DNA of 28,136 bases from Salinisphaera sp. UBA1666 (lineage in GTDB: Bacteria > Pseudomonadota > Gammaproteobacteria > Nevskiales > Salinisphaeraceae), in the NCBI GenBank assembly GCA_002320455.1, contig DCKU01000030.1:1-28136 (forward strand). Reading direction: 5' to 3'. The notes beneath the pieces are model-generated. The model was given only the letters and a program-made list of their open reading frames with translations, did not search any database and was not told the DNA's origin. Numbering within the stretch: position 1 is the stretch's first letter; the number at the start of each line of letters is the position of its first letter. The position numbers were made by a program, and so were the translations under genes. Below are positions 22,926-28,136 of this stretch, piece after piece.

Positions 22926-24944
22926 ATGAAACGTTGGCATATCTGGGCACTGGGGCTTGTGGGCGCGCTGATTGTGGCTGTGGCCGGCAGCGTGACCTGG
23001 CTGTATGTCAGCTTCAATCCGGATGCCTATCGCAGCCGTATCGAGGCGTTGGCCAGCCAGAGCGTGGGCCGTCAGGTGCGTATCGACGGCCCGATCGCGC
23101 TCGATCTGTTGCCGTTTCCGGCCGTGCGCCTTGAGTCCATCGAGGTCGGCAACCCCAGTGATTTGGGCAAGTCCCAGCTGGCCCACATCGCCCGCGTGCG
23201 CGTCGCGCCCCGGCCGCTCGCGCTACTGGCCGGCCGGCTGGCCGTGGGCGCGGTCACGATTTCCGGGCTGCGTATGGTGCTGGCTCGCGGCGCGCACGGC
23301 CAAGATAACTGGGACGGCATTATCGATGCGCTGGCCGCCGGCCCGGGCCAGTCGCTCGGTGCGCCGAGTCACACCGCTGCGCTGGATGGCTCGGCCACCG
23401 ATTTGCCGCTTGCCTCGCTGTCGGTCAGTGCGCTTGAGATCAATGACGCCGATATCCGTTATGTCGACTTGGCCCGGCAGCAGACCTGGGAATGGAGCGC
23501 TGGCCGGCTGCAAACGGGGCGTATGACCGACGGCGCGCCGTTTCGGCTAGAAGTCAGCGGTAAGCTGCGTCGCGCCGACAGTGCAGTTCGCGCTGAGGTG
23601 TTTCTGATGACGCGGATCGAGCCGCATCTGGCGGATCGGTTCTATCGGTTTTCTCATCTCAATCTGAATCTCTTGGTCGACGGCAACAGCGTGCCGGGTG
23701 GCTTGCAGGAGGCCAGCGTCTCCGCCAGCGGTGAGGCGGATTTCGCGGCCGGGCGTTATTCACTGGCCGACTTCTTGATGCAGAGCGGCGGGCTGGCCGT
23801 GACTGGCAAGATCGATGGCAAGCGATTGGGCGCGCATACGCACTATAGCGGGCGGCTTACGATCAAGCCGTTCTCGCCGCGCTCGGTGCTGGCCCAGTTT
23901 CGTATCGCGCCGCCGCTGATTCGCGACACGGCCGCATTGGCGCATGCCGGCTTCGACGCCCAGTTCGAAGGCAATGAAGAGCGTGTTCGCTTCAAGCAGA
24001 TCGCTGCCGAGCTGGACCAGAGCCATCTGACGGGCATGGCCACCGTCGCGATGTCTGATGATCCGCTCGTCGGTTTCGATCTGCGGCTGGACCGGCTGGA
24101 TGTCGATCGCTATCTGCCGCCCGAAGACCGCGCCGATACCACGACCGCCGATGACGACGGCGCGCAACGTCTCGGCCAGCTCTGGCCTGCACTGGAGAAG
24201 AGCCGCTTCGACGGCACGCTGCGCGTCGGCGCCCTGAAAGCTGCCGGGCTGTCGCTCGCTGATGCCGAGGCCCGAATCAAAGCGCGCCCAGACGAGGCCG
24301 AGCTGGCGAGCTTGACCGCAGCCGCCTATGACGGGCGCTTGAGCGCGTCGGGGCGTATCCAGCGCAAGGTAGATACCACGCGATATATGTTGACGGCCGA
24401 AATGCGTCATATCGCACTGGGCGCGTTTATGTCTGATCTGGCGCGTGATCAGCGCTTTACCGGGATGGCCGATATCGATCTGGATATCGCCACCCAGGGC
24501 GACAACGACACCGCGCTGGGTCAGGCGCTGGCCGGCCAGGCATCGGTATCGGTCACCGACGCTCGGCTGGCCGGCTATGATCTGGATCAGGCGGTTGCGC
24601 GAGCGCGAGGGAAGTCGATGCCGCCGTCCGACAGCGCGCCAGTCACGCCGATCGAAGCGCTTGCCGCGAACCTGACGTTTGATCACGGCGTGGCCCGCAC
24701 CACCCATATGGCGTGGCAGAACGACCGGCTCCGGGGCGAGGGCGAAGGCCGCTATGACCTGGCCAAGGATGCGCTGGATTATCAGTTTCAGCTCATGCCG
24801 CGTTCTCAAGGCCGTGCGCCGGCGCGGCTGCGGTTGACCGGTTCGTTGGTCTATCCCGACGCCGAGCTGACGATCGAGCGCCGACGCGATGAGCCGCCGA
24901 TGTCGTCCGGCGAATCCGAGGCCGACGGCGATGCCGGCTCGTGA
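22926..24944 (+). CDS. AsmA family protein
   Basis: A 672-residue envelope protein. An N-terminal signal anchor (about residues 5-28, WALGLVGALIVAVAGSV) is followed by the typical AsmA opening: NPDAYRSRIEALASQSVGR, VRIDGPIALDLLPFPAVRLESIEVGNP. The rest is beta-rich with the repeated short patterns of AsmA_2 domains, ending in a charged tail after about 650. AsmA-like proteins are now seen as bridge-like lipid or envelope-assembly factors in the inner membrane facing the periplasm. The length is slightly more than E. coli AsmA (617). The ribosome site before ATG 22926 is weak. It overlaps the next gene by 14 nt, so it leads the run asmA, SRPBCC, mutY, yggX; asmA next to mutY is a common gammaproteobacterial arrangement. 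Confidence 0.9.
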   Translation: MKRWHIWALGLVGALIVAVAGSVTWLYVSFNPDAYRSRIEALASQSVGRQVRIDGPIALDLLPFPAVRLESIEVGNPSDLGKSQLAHIARVRVAPRPLALLAGRLAVGAVTISGLRMVLARGAHGQDNWDGIIDALAAGPGQSLGAPSHTAALDGSATDLPLASLSVSALEINDADIRYVDLARQQTWEWSAGRLQTGRMTDGAPFRLEVSGKLRRADSAVRAEVFLMTRIEPHLADRFYRFSHLNLNLLVDGNSVPGGLQEASVSASGEADFAAGRYSLADFLMQSGGLAVTGKIDGKRLGAHTHYSGRLTIKPFSPRSVLAQFRIAPPLIRDTAALAHAGFDAQFEGNEERVRFKQIAAELDQSHLTGMATVAMSDDPLVGFDLRLDRLDVDRYLPPEDRADTTTADDDGAQRLGQLWPALEKSRFDGTLRVGALKAAGLSLADAEARIKARPDEAELASLTAAAYDGRLSASGRIQRKVDTTRYMLTAEMRHIALGAFMSDLARDQRFTGMADIDLDIATQGDNDTALGQALAGQASVSVTDARLAGYDLDQAVARARGKSMPPSDSAPVTPIEALAANLTFDHGVARTTHMAWQNDRLRGEGEGRYDLAKDALDYQFQLMPRSQGRAPARLRLTGSLVYPDAELTIERRRDEPPMSSGESEADGDAGS

Positions 24945-25521
24945 TCGGCCACGCGTCGCGCTCGCGGTCGTGCTGAGCGGGCTGTGTGTTGCCGCCGGTG
25001 CGGCCGAACTCAAGGATCTGTCGGTCCGCACCGAGGACTCGGACAACACGACCCAGTACGTTGTGACCGGGCAGCTCGACATCGATCGCCCGCCGGCGGC
25101 CGCCTTCGCCGCGGCGACCGATTTTTCAGCACTCGCCGAGGCCGCCGATCTGATCCGCCAGAGCCGATTGATCGCGCCCGGGCGTCTGTCGTCGACGCTT
25201 TCGATGTGCGTGGCGTTTTACTGCAAGCGTGTTCGACAGGTGGCGGACCTGTCGTTGTCTCCGCCGCAGCGTCTTATCATGCGGTTTGTGCCAGGCGCCG
25301 GGGATTTCAAGCAGGGCCGGGCCGAGTGGCGTTTTAAGCCGGCCGGCGACGGGCAGACACGTATCGCGTTCGACGCCGCGCTGGTTCCGAATTTCTGGGT
25401 GCCGCCGCTGATTGGCCCCTGGGCGATTCGCCGCGCGCTGGCCGGCCAGATCCGTGATACCGGGCGCGCCATCGAACAGGTCGCCGACGCGCATGCGCGG
25501 GCCAAGCCGAAAGCCGACTGA
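24931..25521 (+). CDS. Secreted SRPBCC (START-like) family protein
   Basis: A 196-residue protein with a Sec-type signal peptide (MPARDRPR, then a hydrophobic VALAVVLSGLCVAAGA, cleavage near AGAAE). The mature part fits the SRPBCC/polyketide cyclase helix-grip pattern: GQLDIDRPPAAAFAAATDF near the start, a beta-rich middle (SLSPPQRLIMRFVPG, AEWRFKPAGDGQTRIAF), and a long C-terminal helix ending IRDTGRAIEQVADA. Such folds hold hydrophobic ligands, but the ligand here is unknown. Between ATG 24889 and ATG 24931, I prefer the latter: GAGG lies about 9 nt upstream and the signal peptide begins there. It overlaps asmA by 14 nt and ends 1 nt before mutY, so it belongs to the same transcription unit. 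Periplasmic location beside AsmA suggests an envelope role (inference). Confidence 0.75.
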   Translation: MPARDRPRVALAVVLSGLCVAAGAAELKDLSVRTEDSDNTTQYVVTGQLDIDRPPAAAFAAATDFSALAEAADLIRQSRLIAPGRLSSTLSMCVAFYCKRVRQVADLSLSPPQRLIMRFVPGAGDFKQGRAEWRFKPAGDGQTRIAFDAALVPNFWVPPLIGPWAIRRALAGQIRDTGRAIEQVADAHARAKPKAD

Positions 25522-25522
25522 C

Positions 25523-26602
25523 ATGAGCGACAACGCCGAGATTTCTTCCGAGGCCGCGCCGGCGGCCATCGCCGATCGCCTGCTGGACTGGTTCGACGTC
25601 CACGGCCGCCATGATTTGCCCTGGCAGCATCCGCGCACGCCCTATCGGGTGTGGGTGGCCGAGATCATGCTCCAGCAGACCCAAGTGGCCACCGTCATTG
25701 GCTACTTCAATGCCTTCATGGCGCGTTTTCCCGACGTGTACAGCCTGGCCCGTGCCGACAGCGATACGGTCATGGCCTACTGGGCGGGGCTGGGCTACTA
25801 CGCCCGGGCCCGCAACCTGCACGCGGCAGCGCGCGTGGTGGTCGACTCTTTTGAGGGCGAGTTTCCGCACGACGTCGAGACGTTGATGACGCTCCCCGGC
25901 ATCGGGCGCTCGACCGCGGGGGCGGTGGTGGCCCAGGCGTTTGGCGTCTGGGCGCCGATACTGGACGGCAACGCCAAGCGCGTGATCGCCCGCGTCGCCG
26001 GCGTGCGTGCCACGCCCGGTACCAGCGCCTATGAGAATCAGCTCTGGCCGCTGGCCGAGCGCTATACCCCGGCCCAGCGGGTGACGGATTACACCCAGGC
26101 CATCATGGACCTGGGGGCCACGCTGTGTACGCGCCGCCGTCCGGCCTGTGCACGCTGTCCGCTGGCCGGTGACTGCATTGCCTATCGCGACGACCGGCAG
26201 GAGCAGATTCCCGCGCCGCGCAAGAAAAAGAAACGCAGCGAGCGTCATACCGCCATGCTGGTCATCGAAGACGAACGCGGCCGCGTTCTGCTGGAAAAAC
26301 GCCCGCCGAGCGGCATCTGGGGCGGGCTATGGAGCCTCCCCGAGATGGACCCAGAACAGGCTATCGCCGCGTTCTGTGGCGAGCGTTTCGGTATCGAGGT
26401 TGCAGAGATCCGCCGTTTGGCGCCCATGAGCCACGGATTCACGCATTTTTTGCTGCAGATTCAGGCTTACCGAGTGCAGGCCCGTGCCGGCACTCGTATC
26501 ATGGACGACCAGACGGCGTGGTTTACGCGCGAGGCGCGTCCCGGCGTGCCCGCGGCTATCGCACGTCTTTTAGATACACCGCAATCGGATCTGAATCTAT
26601 GA
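25523..26602 (+). CDS. mutY: A/G-specific adenine DNA glycosylase
   Basis: A 359-residue base-excision repair enzyme that removes adenine mispaired with 8-oxoguanine. The catalytic glutamate is E47 (EIMLQQTQV) and the catalytic aspartate D148 (ILDGNAKRV), within the helix-hairpin-helix GPD fold (LPGIGRSTAGA at 124-134). The iron-sulfur cluster ligands are C202, C209, C212 and C218, with the standard C-x6-C-x2-C-x5-C spacing. The C-terminal Nudix-like domain that recognises 8-oxoguanine begins near 240 and contains LPEM and SHGFTHFLL. Length is normal (about 350). The ATG is 1 nt after the previous stop with a weak ribosome site, so coupling is likely. Its stop overlaps yggX as ATGA, the same pair as in E. 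coli. Confidence 0.97.
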   Translation: MSDNAEISSEAAPAAIADRLLDWFDVHGRHDLPWQHPRTPYRVWVAEIMLQQTQVATVIGYFNAFMARFPDVYSLARADSDTVMAYWAGLGYYARARNLHAAARVVVDSFEGEFPHDVETLMTLPGIGRSTAGAVVAQAFGVWAPILDGNAKRVIARVAGVRATPGTSAYENQLWPLAERYTPAQRVTDYTQAIMDLGATLCTRRRPACARCPLAGDCIAYRDDRQEQIPAPRKKKKRSERHTAMLVIEDERGRVLLEKRPPSGIWGGLWSLPEMDPEQAIAAFCGERFGIEVAEIRRLAPMSHGFTHFLLQIQAYRVQARAGTRIMDDQTAWFTREARPGVPAAIARLLDTPQSDLNL

Positions 26603-26871
26603 GTCACACCGTGCAATGCGTCAAGCTCGGTTATGAAGCCGAAGGCCTGCCTCGGCAACCGCTGCCGGGCGAGCTGGGCAAGCGCATCTACGACAACGTC
26701 TCGATGGTGGCCTGGCAGCAATGGCTGCAAGAGCAGACCCGGCTGATCAACGAATACGGGCTGCATCTCGCCGATCCCAAGGCGCGCGAGTTTCTGGCCG
26801 AGCAGACCGAAGAATATTTCTTTGGCTCCGGGCAGACGGCCGAGACCCACTTCGTGCCGCCAACGTCATGA
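26599..26871 (+). CDS. yggX: Probable Fe(II)-trafficking / oxidative damage protection protein YggX
   Basis: A 90-residue small soluble protein. The conserved cysteine is C7 (HTVQCVKLG), followed by EAEGLPRQPLPGELGKRIYDNVS, W39-QQW, and LINEYGLHLADPKAREFL, all in the order of E. coli YggX. The family is linked to protection of iron-sulfur clusters, and the neighbouring MutY carries one. The ATG overlaps the mutY stop. No hairpin with a T run follows; the promoter of the tRNA gene begins 18 nt after the stop. Confidence 0.96.
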   Translation: MSHTVQCVKLGYEAEGLPRQPLPGELGKRIYDNVSMVAWQQWLQEQTRLINEYGLHLADPKAREFLAEQTEEYFFGSGQTAETHFVPPTS

Positions 26872-26888
26872 TTTTGAAACCGATGGTC

Positions 26889-26917
26889 TTGACCCACGCG
26901 GCGACTATCGGTTTAAT
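26889..26917 (+). promoter_or_regulatory. Sigma-70 promoter of the tRNA-Phe gene
   Basis: TTGACC (26889-26894, 5 of 6) and TTTAAT (26912-26917, 5 of 6) are spaced by exactly 17 bp. Transcription would start near 26924, giving a leader of about 22 nt that folds into the perfect hairpin CTCGCCG-CAA-CGGCGAG (26924-26940), 5 nt before the mature tRNA. The region after the -10 is GC-rich at the expected start, as often seen for growth-rate-controlled stable RNA promoters. Confidence 0.7.
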
Positions 26918-26945
26918 ACGCATCTCGCCGCAACGGCGAGTGTGT

Positions 26946-27021
26946 GGCCGGATAGCTCAGTTGGTAGAGCATGCGACTGAAAATCGCAGTGTCGGCAGTT
27001 CGATTCTGTCTCCGGCCACCA
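26946..27021 (+). tRNA. tRNA-Phe (GAA)
   Basis: A 76-nt cloverleaf with CCA encoded. The acceptor stem is GGCCGGA (26946-26952) with TCCGGCC (27011-27017), then A-CCA. The D arm is GCTC...GAGC, the anticodon stem TGCGA/TCGCA with loop CTGAAAA and anticodon GAA at 26979-26981, and the T arm GGCAG-TTCGATT-CTGTC with one G-U pair. All pairs are intact. No gene or integrase follows directly, so there is no sign that an island has inserted at its 3' end. Confidence 0.98.
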
Positions 27022-27091
27022 TTTCTTTCCCCCGACGCTCGTCGTCTGTTTCAGTCACCTGCCGACGCGGCGTTCGCTCAGAGCGCGCGGC

Positions 27092-27149
27092 ATGATCGCA
27101 CTGATCCATATTAATTAAAAAGACGGCCGGTAAGACGCTCAAGCACATC
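27092..27149 (+). other. Out-of-frame N-terminal fragment of the sulfotransferase-like gene
   Basis: ATG 27092 encodes MIALIHIN and then hits TAA at 27116-27118. One frame over, 27117-27149 reads KKTAGKTLKHI, directly continuing into the ORF at 27150. Joined, they form the 5'-phosphosulfate loop typical of sulfotransferases (HIxKTAGxTL). The break coincides with AATTAAAAAG; deleting one base restores a single frame. There is no clear ribosome site before 27092. Confidence 0.6.
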
Positions 27150-27908
27150 ATGCGTTGTGCCTACGGCGCAGCACATTGCGACGTCAAGCGCTTCAGAGAC
27201 GATGCCGACGTGTTTACCGCAGCCGACCTGCGACGCGTCATGCGCATCAACCCGTGGCTTGCCTCGATCGCCGGGCACAGCGTGCGCAGCACCTCCGATC
27301 TCGAACAGGCCGTGGACGATCTGCGCTTTTATACGTTCCTGCGCGATCCGACCAAGCGCACGTTGTCGCAGTATCAATACTCGGTGGCCCAGGGGCGGTG
27401 TCGCGAGGGCGATTTCGAAACCTGGATTCAACGCCCGATATATCGCGACGTGCAGACCGTCACCCTGGCCGGGGTGGCGGATGCCGATGCGGCCATTGCC
27501 GAAATCGAGTCGCGTATCGCGTTCGTGGGGCTGATGGAGCGCTTCGATGAATCCTTAGCGCTGATGCAGAACGCGCTCGAGCTGGCACCATTTACGCCGC
27601 TGACCCGACGGGTCAATGCAGCCAGCGACCAGCGTATTCGCGACGCGCTCACGGCCGACCGGGCCGCCATGGCCGCGATTCATGAAGCCAATACGCAGGA
27701 TCAGATCGTTTTCGATTATGTCCAGCGCGAGGTCTATCCTCGCCAGCGGCGCGCGGCCACCCGCGTGCAGGTCGGCGCGGATGGGGCGATCAGCGCCGGG
27801 CGCGCGCCGCGGCAATACAATGCCCGGTTCGTGACCAATGGCTTGTATCGCTATCTGGTTTACAAGCCGGCGGTGGCGGTTTGGCGGCGTGCTGGCATTC
27901 CGACCTGA
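27150..27908 (+). CDS. Sulfotransferase family 2-like protein, apparently frameshifted at its N-terminus
   Basis: The ORF from ATG 27150 codes for 252 residues. FYTFLRDPTKRTLSQYQY is the 3'-phosphate-binding motif (RDP...R...S) of PAPS-dependent sulfotransferases, most like the Sulfotransfer_2 group that acts on carbohydrates. The other essential element, the 5'-phosphosulfate loop, is absent from this ORF but is encoded just upstream in two frames (27092-27149), so the functional protein should start earlier, probably at ATG 27092, giving about 271 residues. No signal peptide or membrane helix is seen. As written in the window, translation from 27150 would lack PAPS binding, so the gene is either inactive or carries a sequencing indel. 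The acceptor is unknown; an envelope glycan is plausible. It stands alone between tRNA-Phe and a repeat-like segment, a setting often occupied by acquired genes. Confidence 0.7.
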   Translation: MRCAYGAAHCDVKRFRDDADVFTAADLRRVMRINPWLASIAGHSVRSTSDLEQAVDDLRFYTFLRDPTKRTLSQYQYSVAQGRCREGDFETWIQRPIYRDVQTVTLAGVADADAAIAEIESRIAFVGLMERFDESLALMQNALELAPFTPLTRRVNAASDQRIRDALTADRAAMAAIHEANTQDQIVFDYVQREVYPRQRRAATRVQVGADGAISAGRAPRQYNARFVTNGLYRYLVYKPAVAVWRRAGIPT

Positions 27909-27982
27909 GCGCGAACCTGTTGCGCCTGGTATAGCTTTAACAGAATGGCTTTAGCGCCGGTTTCGCACTGCTGTGCGAGTTC

Positions 27983-28008
27983 CTTTCGTTTGCTTGTCCA
28001 AACGAAAG
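27983..28008. repeat. Perfect 10-bp inverted repeat (6-nt spacer)
   Basis: CTTTCGTTTG (27983-27992) and CAAACGAAAG (27999-28008) are exact reverse complements around CTTGTC. No T run follows, so it is not an ordinary terminator of the sulfotransferase gene. It opens a segment continuing with TAACCAAAGGAAAGGA, wording I recall from dispersed intergenic repeats in other high-GC gammaproteobacteria (from memory, not checked). Confidence 0.6.
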
Positions 28009-28136
28009 TAACCAAAGGAAAGGACCCCCTACATGTCTGCCCGCTACGCGGGTACGCGCAGCCACTCGGGGCGAATGGGACACGGCCAGGAACTCGCGCG
28101 GCTTTGGCCGCGCTCAGACATGCTGGCCGTGCCGGC
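28009..28136. repeat. Non-coding, hairpin-rich segment at the window edge, possible dispersed repeat
   Basis: No gene is supported here. Several exact inverted repeats are packed together: CATGTCTG (28032-28039) with CAGACATG (28115-28122), CACGGCCAG (28081-28089) with CTGGCCGTG (28123-28131), and a local hairpin GCGCGGC-TTTG-GCCGCGC near 28096-28113. The first two pairs cross rather than nest. The segment continues past the window end, so its full extent is unknown. Confidence 0.45.

Noticed and set aside
1..28136. CRISPR array, insertion sequence, integrase or prophage
   Set aside because: No regularly spaced direct repeats, transposase, recombinase or phage protein motifs were seen in any supported gene.

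Overview
The window is chromosomal DNA from a high-GC (about 65% by eye) proteobacterium, most likely a gammaproteobacterium. The mutY-yggX gene pair, the Tas-type aldo/keto reductase, trmB and the tRNA-Phe all have a gammaproteobacterial look. A complete mevalonate pathway beside hopanoid genes is uncommon in that class; from memory it suggests Salinisphaera or a relative, but this is inference and not a database result. Gene density is high, many neighbours overlap as ATGA (stop/start), and no stretch longer than 300 bases lacks a gene.

Region 1 (about 1-6490, + strand) is a phosphonate block. It holds a 2-oxoglutarate/Fe(II) oxygenase-like protein, an HpnL-type membrane protein, a stand-alone nucleotidyltransferase, a PEP mutase fused to a second nucleotidyltransferase, phosphonopyruvate decarboxylase and 2-aminoethylphosphonate transaminase. 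Together these can make 2-aminoethylphosphonate (AEP) from PEP and probably activate it as a nucleotide (CMP-AEP) for transfer to a lipid or glycan.

Region 2 (6501-9898, + strand) holds hopanoid genes: hpnH (radical SAM adenosyl-hopene transferase) with its own promoter and terminator, hpnB (glycosyltransferase) and hpnM (MlaC-like periplasmic protein).

Region 3 (9991-16631) makes isoprenoid precursors by the mevalonate route. The minus-strand operon is mvaD, mvaK2, an HMG-CoA reductase/mevalonate kinase fusion, and idi type I. mvaS diverges from it on the + strand. It gives every step from acetoacetyl-CoA to IPP/DMAPP, the feedstock for hopanoids.

Region 4 (16754-20950) has a Tas-like aldo/keto reductase that appears frameshifted near its start, and a TRAP transporter whose binding-protein gene (dctP, +) faces its membrane genes (dctQM, -) across a shared bidirectional terminator.

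Region 5 (21098-26871) is housekeeping: a thiS-thiG fusion with trmB on the minus strand, then asmA-like, a secreted SRPBCC protein, mutY and yggX on the plus strand.

Region 6 (26889-28136) holds a tRNA-Phe(GAA) with a good promoter, a sulfotransferase-like gene whose N-terminal PAPS-binding loop is split by an apparent frameshift, and a terminal non-coding segment rich in inverted repeats that looks like a dispersed repeat.

The most interesting aspects are the co-location of phosphonate, hopanoid and mevalonate genes (a possible phosphonate-modified membrane lipid system), the reductase-kinase fusion, the carrier-enzyme fusion ThiS-ThiG, and two small indels at homopolymers.
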